From positions 1 to 64,000 of the forward strand of contig JAXJTE010000168.1 of assembly GCA_036309765.1 (NCBI GenBank): a stretch of 64,000 bases of DNA, read 5' to 3'. Position 1 is the first letter of the stretch, and the number at the start of each line of letters is the position of its first letter. Both the position numbers and the translations under genes were made by a program. Source of the stretch: Caryophanon sp036309765 (GTDB taxonomy: Bacteria > Bacillota > Bacilli > Bacillales_A > Planococcaceae). This document shows positions 16,247 to 24,423 of this stretch, one piece after another. The notes below the pieces were generated by a model. It searched no databases, was not told the DNA's origin, and worked only from the letters and a program-made list of their open reading frames with translations.

Positions 16247-16931
16247 CATGATTACGTTTGAATCATCTGATTATCCAAATCCAAAGCTAGAAGTATTTGC
16301 AGAAGAAATTTCAGTAGCTGTTCGTAAATATAAAAGCAGAATTGCAATTTTAAATACATTATTGCGCCAAAGTGGTAGTTCTCTTCAAAGGTATCGCCTC
16401 GTTTTTAACAAGTGGAAAATGCCTTTGAACAAAAGAAAATCTCCTCCCGACCTTTTAGAATTTGCTTCTTTGTTAGATCAATTTGATACGATTTGTACGA
16501 ATGATGAGGAATGGAATAAATTACGCGGTGTAATAGCAGAGAAAATTTTTGAGCCGTATTTCGAACAAAGACATGCTGATGCATGCGAGAAAGGCTACGG
16601 TGTCAAAGTATTAATTGATAACGTTCCTGTTAAATACCGACCAAAGCAAATAACATCGACAGACTCCCCACGTCAATCTGTAGACGCAGGTGCATGGAAC
16701 GGAGAACAGGCTGAATTTGTAGAGATCAAATTTAGCCCAACTGCTTTTCAATTAAAAGATATCAATTATTTAAAACTTTTAGAAACTCGCTTAGATGAAA
16801 AACATATACAACACACCATTTATTTAGCTACATTCAATGATATCGAGTTCACTAAAAGCGTGTTGAAAGCTGACAACCTGATAGATGATTCAACAAAATT
16901 TCAAATGATAGGCATTGATGATTTCTTATAA
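16233..16931 (+). CDS. PD-(D/E)XK nuclease-like protein of the three-gene island
   Basis: 232 residues from ATG 16233, overlapping the SecB-like gene by 14 bp; ATG 16248 (227 residues) is an alternative start. The central part has a restriction-endonuclease-like signature in the right order: helix LRGVIAEKIFEPYF (R98, G99, E103), then VDAGAWN (D151) and EFVEIKF (E164-x-K166), followed by helix FQLKDINYLKLLETRLDE. The N-terminal 85 residues are helical and basic, possibly for target or partner recognition. No known family name comes to mind. The role as toxin or defence effector is inferred from the SecB-like neighbour. Confidence 0.65.
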   Translation: MRTTNMITFESSDYPNPKLEVFAEEISVAVRKYKSRIAILNTLLRQSGSSLQRYRLVFNKWKMPLNKRKSPPDLLEFASLLDQFDTICTNDEEWNKLRGVIAEKIFEPYFEQRHADACEKGYGVKVLIDNVPVKYRPKQITSTDSPRQSVDAGAWNGEQAEFVEIKFSPTAFQLKDINYLKLLETRLDEKHIQHTIYLATFNDIEFTKSVLKADNLIDDSTKFQMIGIDDFL

Positions 16932-16986
16932 AGTCTACTTATGCTTAAAATCACTTCTGTTGATTAGCTATCTTTGTACAAAAGTA

Positions 16987-17040
16987 GAAAAGTGTTATTG
17001 GAAAATGAATGTTTCCGATGACGCTTTTCTTTATTTTTTT
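16987..17040 (+). terminator. Terminator of the three-gene island
   Basis: An uninterrupted 18-bp stem including three G-U pairs (16987-17004 with 17012-17029), a 7-nt loop, then TCTTTATTTTTTT. It closes the island before the MFS gene. Confidence 0.88.
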
Positions 17041-17155
17041 CCGCCAAAAGTCTGAATATCTTTCGTTCAAGAGAGTGCAATCGCATCTACGCATCTGATA
17101 TGTTAGACTTTATTAAACTACTGATTATTACATATTTACAGAAAGAAGGACTTTC

Positions 17156-18337
17156 ATGGGACAACATAAATTTGTATTCGCCGTTTTAATGTTCGCGATG
17201 TTTATTACGATGGCGGGCGTCGGCATTATGGTACCGGTTATGCCGTCGTATTTAGAAATATTCGGCGTTGGCGGTACGGTTCTCGGCTTTTTAATTGCAA
17301 GCTTCGCGCTAGCACAGTTTTTATTTTCACCAATTGCAGGCGATTTATCGGATCGTCACGGTCGTAAAATTTTCATCGTCGTCGGCTTAGTCGTTTACGG
17401 CGTCGCACAATACATTTTCGGCTACGCAACAGAAATTTGGATGCTGTTTGCGTCACGCTTTTTAAGTGGCTTCGGTGCCGCATTTATCGCCGCTCCTGTT
17501 ATGGCGTACGTGGCGGACATTACGTTGCCACAAGAGCGAGGTAAAGGAATGGGCTTAATTGGGGCGTCCATGTCACTTGGCTTTATGATTGGCCCTGGCT
17601 TCGGCGGCTTTTTATCAAACGTGAACATTCATTTCCCGTTTTTATTATCAGGCTCACTTGCGCTTGCAACGGCGGCTATTGCACTATTTGCACTGCCGAA
17701 CATTAAGCCGCAAATCAATCCAGAAGCAGTGCGCGAAAATCTATGGCAGCAGCTAACACGCTCGACACAAACACCATATTTCGTGCTACTTATCGTTGTT
17801 TTCACGTTTAGCTTCGGCATTTCAAATTTCCAAGGCACACTTGCCCTACTGCTTGCTGATAAATTTAGCTACACAGCAAACGACATCGCCATTATTTTAA
17901 CGATTGGTGGCTTTATTGGCGTTATTTTACAAACGTTCGTCATCAGCAAGCTATTTAAACGCTTCGGTGAGATGAACGTCATTTTAGTCAATTTATTAGT
18001 CGCAGCGGCGATGATGTTACTAACGATTTTCGTCAGTGGCTTCTTCCTTATTACCGTTGTTGCAACGCTCTTCTCCATTGCGACGACGTTCATTCGCCCA
18101 GCGGTAAACACGCTCATTTCGAAAATGGCAGGCATGCAACAAGGGTACGCCTCTGGTATGAACAACGCCTTCATGAGCTTAGGTACGATGTTTGGTCCAG
18201 CACTTGCAGGTATACTGTACGACTGGAATATGAATAGCCCGTACATTTTCGGCGCAATCATTCTCGTGCTATGCTTCTTCCTCGCATTCGCTTGGCAAAA
18301 AAAGCAACCGAAAGAACACTCAATGAACGCTTCATAA
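17156..18337 (+). CDS. MFS multidrug efflux transporter (NorA/Bmr/TetA-like)
   Basis: 393 residues, 12 hydrophobic segments. Motif A GDLSDRHGRKIF lies in the loop between helices 2 and 3, and the drug:H+ antiporter motif C (GFMIGPGFGGFL) in helix 5 indicates a 12-TM proton-driven exporter. AAGGA precedes the ATG at normal spacing. The substrate cannot be predicted. It is a single-gene unit between two terminators. Confidence 0.9.
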   Translation: MGQHKFVFAVLMFAMFITMAGVGIMVPVMPSYLEIFGVGGTVLGFLIASFALAQFLFSPIAGDLSDRHGRKIFIVVGLVVYGVAQYIFGYATEIWMLFASRFLSGFGAAFIAAPVMAYVADITLPQERGKGMGLIGASMSLGFMIGPGFGGFLSNVNIHFPFLLSGSLALATAAIALFALPNIKPQINPEAVRENLWQQLTRSTQTPYFVLLIVVFTFSFGISNFQGTLALLLADKFSYTANDIAIILTIGGFIGVILQTFVISKLFKRFGEMNVILVNLLVAAAMMLLTIFVSGFFLITVVATLFSIATTFIRPAVNTLISKMAGMQQGYASGMNNAFMSLGTMFGPALAGILYDWNMNSPYIFGAIILVLCFFLAFAWQKKQPKEHSMNAS

Positions 18338-18340
18338 CGT

Positions 18341-18376
18341 AAACAAGGCTGTGCGAACATTCGCACAGCCTTGTTT
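18341..18376. terminator. Bidirectional terminator between the MFS gene and dapL
   Basis: A 17-bp perfect stem AAACAAGGCTGTGCGAA (18341-18357) / 18360-18376, with T runs on both strands. Confidence 0.92.
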
Positions 18377-19492
18377 TTATAATGACGTCAAAAACGCATG
18401 CACAAAATCTGCGTTCACATGTAATAACGTCTCATCTGGCAACATTTTCTCATGATGCAAGCCGTACGCTGTATTCGCCCCTGTCCAAAACAACGCACCT
18501 GGAATGTCCTTTAAAAAATAACCAAAATCCTCACCCGTCATCGCCGCTGGACAAGCGTAGGCAGCCGTTCTTTCAAACTGCCCCGCAAATGCAAGTAATG
18601 CCTCCGCGTATTGTGGTGTGTTGTTCACCTCATAATAGCCCGAGCCGTAATCAACGTCGACTATGCATTCAAAGCTTGCCGCAACCCCTGCACAAATCGC
18701 CTCAATACGTCGCTTCACCGCGTTCATCGTCTGTGGCGTCGTCGTGCGAATCGTCCCCTCTAAACACGCCGCTCCTGAAATGACATTTTGCACCGTGCCA
18801 GACGTCATTTTCCCAATCGTCACAACGGCGCTGTCTAATGGATTCACGTTACGTGCAACAATCGTTTGCAGTTGTAACAGTAAATTCGCCGCAATGACCG
18901 ACGCATCTTTCGTATCGTGTGGAAATGCGGCATGCCCACCGACGCTCGTAATATTTATGTATAGCTCTGACGTATTCGCAAACAACAGCCCAGGTTTTGT
19001 CGCAATCGTACCAACTGGATATTGCGGTGCGACGTGTGCGGCAAAAATAACGTCTGGTAGTAAGTCCGATTGCTCTGCCTTTAACCACGCTAGCATCGGC
19101 TCTGCCCCGCCTGGATTTTCCTCAGCTGGCTGGAAGTAGACGATGATATTGTTTTTTGGTTGCTCGTTCGTCACACGTGCTAGCAAGCCGAGTGCAATCG
19201 TCATATGGCAGTCGTGCCCGCACGCATGCATAAAGCCGTCATGCGTCGATGCGTACGCGACGTCTGTTTGCTCGTGAATCGGCAAGCCGTCCATATCAGC
19301 ACGCCAGCCAATCGTTTTTGTCGCGTCGTATCCTGCAACACGCACGACGATTCCTGTTTGCCACGTCGTCACGGTGAGCCATTGCTGCGGTAGCTCGGCA
19401 ATACACTCAAGTAAGTAGCGCTGCGTTTTAAATTCTGCAAAGCCCGCTTCTGGTATCATATGTAATGCTTGTCGTACCTTGATTAAATCCAT
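18377..19492 (-). CDS. dapL: N-acetyldiaminopimelate deacetylase
   Basis: 371 residues from the third of three consecutive ATGs (19492), which has GGAGGA at 7-bp spacing. The M20 peptidase fold shows metal ligands in HACGHDCHM (His/Cys/His), the EE pair in PAEENPGG and a late His ligand in GLHHEKMLP. It removes the acetyl group from N-acetyl-LL-diaminopimelate in the acetylase branch of DAP/lysine synthesis. It directly follows dapH on the same strand, matching ykuQ-ykuR of B. subtilis. Confidence 0.93.
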   Translation of the reverse strand: MDLIKVRQALHMIPEAGFAEFKTQRYLLECIAELPQQWLTVTTWQTGIVVRVAGYDATKTIGWRADMDGLPIHEQTDVAYASTHDGFMHACGHDCHMTIALGLLARVTNEQPKNNIIVYFQPAEENPGGAEPMLAWLKAEQSDLLPDVIFAAHVAPQYPVGTIATKPGLLFANTSELYINITSVGGHAAFPHDTKDASVIAANLLLQLQTIVARNVNPLDSAVVTIGKMTSGTVQNVISGAACLEGTIRTTTPQTMNAVKRRIEAICAGVAASFECIVDVDYGSGYYEVNNTPQYAEALLAFAGQFERTAAYACPAAMTGEDFGYFLKDIPGALFWTGANTAYGLHHEKMLPDETLLHVNADFVHAFLTSL

Positions 19493-19552
19493 CATCATTC
19501 CTCCACTCAAAAAAAGACAAACTTCGCCACGCTGCGAAATTTGCCTCATTCG

Positions 19553-20269
19553 TTAAATTGTACGCAGTGCGTCAATAATTTCTGTTTTTGATTTTGTTTT
19601 ATCGTCCATCACTTTAATGACACGCGCTGGTACGCCACCGACAACTGTGTACGGCTCGACGTCTTGAATAACAATCGCACCTGCTGCAACAACCGCGCCT
19701 TTACCGACACGTACGCCCTCTAAAACAACCGCGTTTGCCCCAATGACTACATCATCCTCGACAACTACAGGAACCGCTGATGCTGGCTCTACAACGCCCG
19801 CAAGCACTGTACCTGCCCCGATATGACAATTTGCGCCAACTGTTGCGCGACCACCGAGTACGACACCCATATCAATCATCGTTTTCGCGCCAATTTCTGC
19901 CCCGATATTAATAATCGCACCCATCATAATAACAGCTTGGTCGCCAATTTCGACTTGATCGCGAATAATTGCACCTGGCTCGATACGCGCATTCGTATGT
20001 ATAACGTCTAATAACGGCACGCCCGAATTGCGACGGTCGCTTTCAATGACTTGGTCGTGAATGATGTGTGCGTGCTGCTGCAATGCAGGTGCAACGTCCG
20101 CGTAATCGCCAAACAACACGACAGAATGTTCCGAGCCGAATACTTTTACGTTTTCTCCCCAGTTAGCCGCTAACACATTGTTACCATTGACATACACTTT
20201 GACTGGTGTAACTTTTTTTGACGTGGCAATAAATTGAATAATTTGCTGTGCATCTAGTTTTGTACTCAC
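19553..20269 (-). CDS. dapH: 2,3,4,5-tetrahydropyridine-2,6-dicarboxylate N-acetyltransferase
   Basis: 238 residues from a GTG start at 20269, chosen because AAAGGGGTG precedes it and because the family begins with D-A-x-x-I-I-x-F-I (here LDAQQIIQFIATSKKVTPVKVYVNG). An N-terminal DapH domain is followed by left-handed beta-helix hexapeptide repeats (IGDQAVIMMGAIINIGAEIG... VGANCHIGAGTVLAGV). It acetylates tetrahydrodipicolinate using acetyl-CoA, committing to meso-DAP/lysine. First gene of the dapH-dapL pair. Confidence 0.95.
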   Translation of the reverse strand: MSTKLDAQQIIQFIATSKKVTPVKVYVNGNNVLAANWGENVKVFGSEHSVVLFGDYADVAPALQQHAHIIHDQVIESDRRNSGVPLLDVIHTNARIEPGAIIRDQVEIGDQAVIMMGAIINIGAEIGAKTMIDMGVVLGGRATVGANCHIGAGTVLAGVVEPASAVPVVVEDDVVIGANAVVLEGVRVGKGAVVAAGAIVIQDVEPYTVVGGVPARVIKVMDDKTKSKTEIIDALRTI

Positions 20270-20380
20270 AAACGACACCCCTTTATGATGATGTGCGAAA
20301 AGGCATGAAAAATGCTCGATTCCACTCACTTCTTCTCTCAGGACATCATTGTACTAAACATTTTTAATTTTTGCACGATT

Positions 20381-21268
20381 TTATTTCGTATAGTCATACA
20401 AGCAACTTGCCCTATCTGTGACAACTTCGACGAACGCCTGCACTTGCGGTAATTCAAACGATGATTCATAGCCAATAAGCCACGTATCACGGGTTAGCTC
20501 GCATTCGCTCTCCCCTTTTGTTAGCGGAATTTTATTCACTTTTTCCGTGTCACTTAACGTGATGGAGGGAAGAATAGCATAGCCGATACCATTTAGTGCC
20601 ATTTGCTTACACGTTTCAATTTGATCAACAATTATTTGACGTTTCGGATTGCCGTTAAATTGACGCTGCCACCATTGTTGAATTTCCTGATAGTAGTTCG
20701 AGTCGCTCTTAAACTGAATGAACGGACGATCCGATTCGAGCACTTCCTCAATCGACGTAATTTCTGTATCGACTAAGTACATCATATCGCGGAATAAATG
20801 ACGTTTATGCCCTTTCCAGTCCGATTGTCCGCGCACAATGCCGATATGTGCATCGCCCTCGTATAATGCCTTCACAATTTCAGAGCTCCAGCCAGTCATA
20901 AGTGAAATTTTCGCCTCGGGATATTCCGTCACGAAATCTTTTAGTACTTTTGGCAGCCAATTTTGCCCGACGATCGACGCGCATGCAATTTTCAATGTGC
21001 CATGTACGCGTGATGTTAATGCTTGTACCATTTCGAGTGTTTCTTCCTTGCGCATAATCGATTCGACCGCATATTGAATGACAATTTCGCCCGCAGGAGT
21101 TGCCGTTAAACCTTTTTGCGAACGTAAAAACAGCTGCGTCCCCCAATCTTTTTCAATCGTTTGAAGACGCTGTGATAAAGCTGGTTGTGTTAAAAATAAT
21201 CGCTCCGCTGCACGACGCATATTCCGTTCCTCTGATAACACTTTAATAATTTCCGCTTCTGTTGCCAT
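20381..21268 (-). CDS. ccpC: LysR-type regulator CcpC (YkuM-like)
   Basis: 295 residues from ATG 21268, preceded by AAGGAAGAG; an in-frame ATG 18 bp upstream lacks such a site. The winged HTH (about residues 12-60, NMRRAAERLFLTQPALSQRLQTIE) and a periplasmic-binding-like effector domain are present. Position between darB (ykuL) and dapH (ykuQ) is that of B. subtilis ykuM/ccpC, the citrate-responsive repressor of citB and citZ. Assignment to CcpC rests on this synteny plus LysR architecture. Confidence 0.8.
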   Translation of the reverse strand: MATEAEIIKVLSEERNMRRAAERLFLTQPALSQRLQTIEKDWGTQLFLRSQKGLTATPAGEIVIQYAVESIMRKEETLEMVQALTSRVHGTLKIACASIVGQNWLPKVLKDFVTEYPEAKISLMTGWSSEIVKALYEGDAHIGIVRGQSDWKGHKRHLFRDMMYLVDTEITSIEEVLESDRPFIQFKSDSNYYQEIQQWWQRQFNGNPKRQIIVDQIETCKQMALNGIGYAILPSITLSDTEKVNKIPLTKGESECELTRDTWLIGYESSFELPQVQAFVEVVTDRASCLYDYTK

Positions 21269-21323
21269 GTGTCTCTTCCTTTCCATACATCGTGGTCGAT
21301 TTCTCTATTTTACAATGGAACAT

Positions 21324-21351
21324 GAAAAAAAGATGCCCATTTCGGACATCT
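21324..21351 (-). terminator. Terminator of darB
   Basis: An 8-bp stem with one mismatch (21331-21338 / 21344-21351) followed on the minus strand by seven T (21330-21324). It separates darB from ccpC. Confidence 0.75.
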
Positions 21352-21366
21352 CCTCGTTTATTAGCA

Positions 21367-21819
21367 TTACGCGTTTTGTTCTTGGCGCGTATAAATGTAT
21401 TTTTTCAGTTGTTTTAAAATGACACGGCGCGTTAAAATCCCTTCGAATGTGCCTTCGCTATCGACAACACATAAGAAAGCATGATTGATAACTAAATCAA
21501 GCGCTCGCTGTAGTGTATCGCTCGTTCGTAATACACCATATTCCTTCGACATGACATCATCGACTTTAATCGATGCTAAACGCTCATATTCAATACGCTC
21601 CATGCCTAAAATGGCTTCTGTAATCATTTTCGTGCTTAACAACCCATGCAAACGGTATTTCGCATCTAACACTGGAATTGACGAATACCCCGTTTTCGTT
21701 AATACAAGTAATGCATGCTCGGCACTATTGCCTGTCTGTACGTGTGCTACTTTCTCAGATGATATAACGAAATCCATGACAGGTTGATCGAGAAACTGTC
21801 TTTTGCTAAGTGAAATCAT
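21367..21819 (-). CDS. darB: CBS-domain c-di-AMP-binding protein DarB
   Basis: 150 residues built of two CBS motifs (about 12-70 and 83-140). The sequence VAHVQTGNSAEHALLVLTKTGYSSIPVLD and the ending FEGILTRRVILKQL are typical of YkuL/DarB. In B. subtilis apo-DarB binds and stimulates the (p)ppGpp synthetase Rel and pyruvate carboxylase, and c-di-AMP releases it. Monocistronic: AAAGGAG lies before the ATG and a terminator follows. Confidence 0.93.
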   Translation of the reverse strand: MISLSKRQFLDQPVMDFVISSEKVAHVQTGNSAEHALLVLTKTGYSSIPVLDAKYRLHGLLSTKMITEAILGMERIEYERLASIKVDDVMSKEYGVLRTSDTLQRALDLVINHAFLCVVDSEGTFEGILTRRVILKQLKKYIYTRQEQNA

Positions 21820-22202
21820 ATTGTCCCTACTCCTTTATGTTGCATCAAATGAATGCTGGTCGCTACTGTTATTCGTTTTCTCATGCCCCTAGTCGAATCG
21901 AGCTATACCGTTACTCATCTCATGCTAAATTGTATCCAAAACGCATATTTAGTTGTTTACAATCAATTCTTTACTCGTACAACTTCATCATATCATAAAT
22001 AAAAGCACTTTGAAAAAGACCGGCGCATGAATTTCCATTTTAAAGCCAAAAGTAGCAGACAAAATGTATGCGCTTTCATTTTTGTGCATTTGCTTACTAA
22101 ATACATGATTTTTACGCTCAAAACACAAATTTTCAGCAACATTGCTACATTCTCACTACTCGACATTAATATTATTCGAATGAGGCACGTCCAAAAACGC
22201 AT
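21820..22202. other. Intergenic region between darB and ppk
   Basis: About 380 bp, AT-rich, without a convincing gene: short ORFs here lack ribosome binding sites and conserved sequence. It contains the darB ribosome binding site and presumably its promoter at the left. At the right lies the ppk terminator hairpin (annotated separately). Confidence 0.5.
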
Positions 22203-22239
22203 ACAGCGCATTGCTCATGTGAAAATAGCAATGCGCTGT
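22203..22239 (-). terminator. Terminator-like hairpin downstream of ppk
   Basis: A perfect 13-bp stem ACAGCGCATTGCT (22203-22215) / AGCAATGCGCTGT (22227-22239). The T run on the minus strand (GTTTTT) begins about 4 nt after the stem, so efficiency may be moderate. Confidence 0.65.
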
Positions 22240-22254
22240 AGCATAAAGTACTTA

Positions 22255-24423
22255 TTAATCTAAATCGTCTTCACTAATCGCAACTGCGTTTAAAAATAGC
22301 TCTTGGCTGCTAATAAGCTCTTTGCCGTTGTTGCGCTCTGGCTTGTACGTGTACGTGCCGTCTGCGTGTTGAATGCGGGCTTTTGCCGTGTCACGCAGCT
22401 GTGCATTCACACTGTCCATCACACGTTCTTTAATGTCTTGTTGATACAGCGGGAATAAAATCTCAACGCGCTTGATCATGTTACGCGTCATCATATCAGC
22501 ACTTGATAAGTAAATTTTCTCCTCGCCGTTATGGTGGAACCAGTAAATGCGTGAGTGCTCTAAGAAGCGACCAACAATGCTCGTTACCGTAATGTTATCG
22601 CTAATGCCTGGAATGCCTGGTCGTAAGCAGCAAATACCACGAATGACTAAATCTACTTTCACACCTGCGATTGATGCTTCAAACAGCTTCACCATAATTT
22701 CTTTATCCGTAAGTGAGTTCATCTTCGCCTTAATGTGCCCGTTTCCATACTTTTTATGGCACTCGATTTCCTCGTCGATTAGACGAATAAATTCATTGCG
22801 AATGTCAAACGGTGCAACGACTAAATGATGGAACTTCGGCTTTTCTGTGTAGCCGCTTAAATAGTTAAAGAAGTTCGTGGCATCGATGCCGATTTCTTTA
22901 TTTGACGTAATAATGCCCATATCTGTATACACTTTTGCTGTCGCGTCGTTGTAGTTGCCCGTTCCTAAATGCACGAAGCGTTCAATTTCGCCGTGGTGAT
23001 GGCGCACGACAAGCGTAATTTTTGAGTGTGTTTTTAAGTTGTTCATGCCGTAAATAACAAGGCAACCTGCTTGCTCTAGCTCACGCGCCCAGTGTACGTT
23101 GTTTTCCTCATCAAAGCGTGCTTTTAACTCAACTAAAACGGTTACTTGCTTACCGTTTTCTGCCGCTGTTTTGAGCGCGTGAATAATCGGTGAGTTGCCG
23201 CTTACTCGGTATAGCGTTTGCTTAATCGCAAGCACGCTCGGATCCGTCGCCGCCTTCTCTACAAAGTCGATAATCGGTGCGAATGACTCGTACGGATGGT
23301 GAAAGAATAAATCTTGCTGTAGCGCTTTTTCGAATAAATCTTCGTCTGACGATAAATCAGCAGGTGGTGGTGAAATGAAGCTTTCATATTCTAGATGCTC
23401 TAGACCAACTGAAATATTTTTCACAAAGCCAAATAAAAACGTTAAATCAAGCGGTGCGTCAATTTTGTACACGTCGTCGCGATTAATTTCAAACTCGTCT
23501 AGTAAATATTCCAGCACGTCATCGCTCATTTCACCTTTACGCACTTCTAAGCGGCTACCTGCGCCCCATTTACGTTTCTTTAATTCTTTTTCGATTTCAA
23601 CAAGTAAGTCTTGTGCGCCTTCCTCGTGAATCGTTAAGTCGGCGTTACGTGTTAGACGGAATGCTTGTGCCGATTTCACTGTGTAACCGAAGAACAATTT
23701 ATCAATGTTTGCTGTAATAACGTCCTCTAATAAAACGTATTCCTTTTTCGAACCGTCATTCGGTAGCTTAATGAAACGACCAAGTACAGATGGTGTTTGC
23801 ACGATAGCAACACGCTCAATTTGCTCCACCGCATTTTTTTGCTCAAGCAACACTAAAATATTGAGCGTGCGGCCAAGTAATGTCGGGAATGGGCGGTATG
23901 CATCAACTGCAATCGGCGTTAATACTGGGAAAATCGTTTCCTCAAAGTAATGATTTACGAACTCAAGCTGCTCGTTCGTTAAGTCCTTCATGCCGCGCAT
24001 AAAGACGTCTGCCTTCGTTAATTCGTCGTTCATTAAGTATTCGTAAATGTCAGCTTGGCGCTTCACTAAATCTTGTGTGCGCACGGCAATTTTTGTTAAT
24101 TGCTCTTTTGCCGTTAAGCCTGATTTGTTTTCTGGTTTATGGAAGCCCATGCGTAATTGGTCTTGAAGCCCTGCTACACGCACCATGAAAAATTCATCTA
24201 AGTTTGAGCTAAAAATTGCTAAAAACTTAAGGCGCTCTAACAATGGATTGCGCTCATCCTCCGCTTCCTCTAATACGCGCTCGTTAAATGCTAACCAGCT
24301 AAGCTCACGGTTGTTGTAATATCCAGGCTTTGAAATTTCCTCAAGCATTTCTTCATACGGTAAACTCGCAAGTGGTGATGCGTTATTCGCTTGTACTTCT
24401 GTTAATTGTTGTTCTTGCGTCAT
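22255..24423 (-). CDS. ppk: Polyphosphate kinase (PPK1)
   Basis: 722 residues with the PPK1 domain series: N domain starting YYNNRELSWLAFNERVLEEA, head domain, and two phospholipase-D-like C domains. The catalytic histidine loop is visible as NLKTHSKITLVVRH, and a conserved end HNGEEKIYLSSADMMTRNM. It polymerises the gamma-phosphate of ATP into polyphosphate, reversibly. The start codon overlaps the ppx stop by 4 bp, so the two antagonistic enzymes are translated together. Confidence 0.96.
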   Translation of the reverse strand: MTQEQQLTEVQANNASPLASLPYEEMLEEISKPGYYNNRELSWLAFNERVLEEAEDERNPLLERLKFLAIFSSNLDEFFMVRVAGLQDQLRMGFHKPENKSGLTAKEQLTKIAVRTQDLVKRQADIYEYLMNDELTKADVFMRGMKDLTNEQLEFVNHYFEETIFPVLTPIAVDAYRPFPTLLGRTLNILVLLEQKNAVEQIERVAIVQTPSVLGRFIKLPNDGSKKEYVLLEDVITANIDKLFFGYTVKSAQAFRLTRNADLTIHEEGAQDLLVEIEKELKKRKWGAGSRLEVRKGEMSDDVLEYLLDEFEINRDDVYKIDAPLDLTFLFGFVKNISVGLEHLEYESFISPPPADLSSDEDLFEKALQQDLFFHHPYESFAPIIDFVEKAATDPSVLAIKQTLYRVSGNSPIIHALKTAAENGKQVTVLVELKARFDEENNVHWARELEQAGCLVIYGMNNLKTHSKITLVVRHHHGEIERFVHLGTGNYNDATAKVYTDMGIITSNKEIGIDATNFFNYLSGYTEKPKFHHLVVAPFDIRNEFIRLIDEEIECHKKYGNGHIKAKMNSLTDKEIMVKLFEASIAGVKVDLVIRGICCLRPGIPGISDNITVTSIVGRFLEHSRIYWFHHNGEEKIYLSSADMMTRNMIKRVEILFPLYQQDIKERVMDSVNAQLRDTAKARIQHADGTYTYKPERNNGKELISSQELFLNAVAISEDDLD

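Noticed and set aside
16955..16966. GTTGATTAGCT downstream of the three-gene island, resembling one end of the MITE-like element
   Set aside because: Only about ten bases match and no second end or internal landmark is present; a chance match is likely in AT-rich DNA.
21820..22254. Possible small genes in the darB-ppk interval
   Set aside because: Short frames only, without ribosome binding sites or plausible composition.
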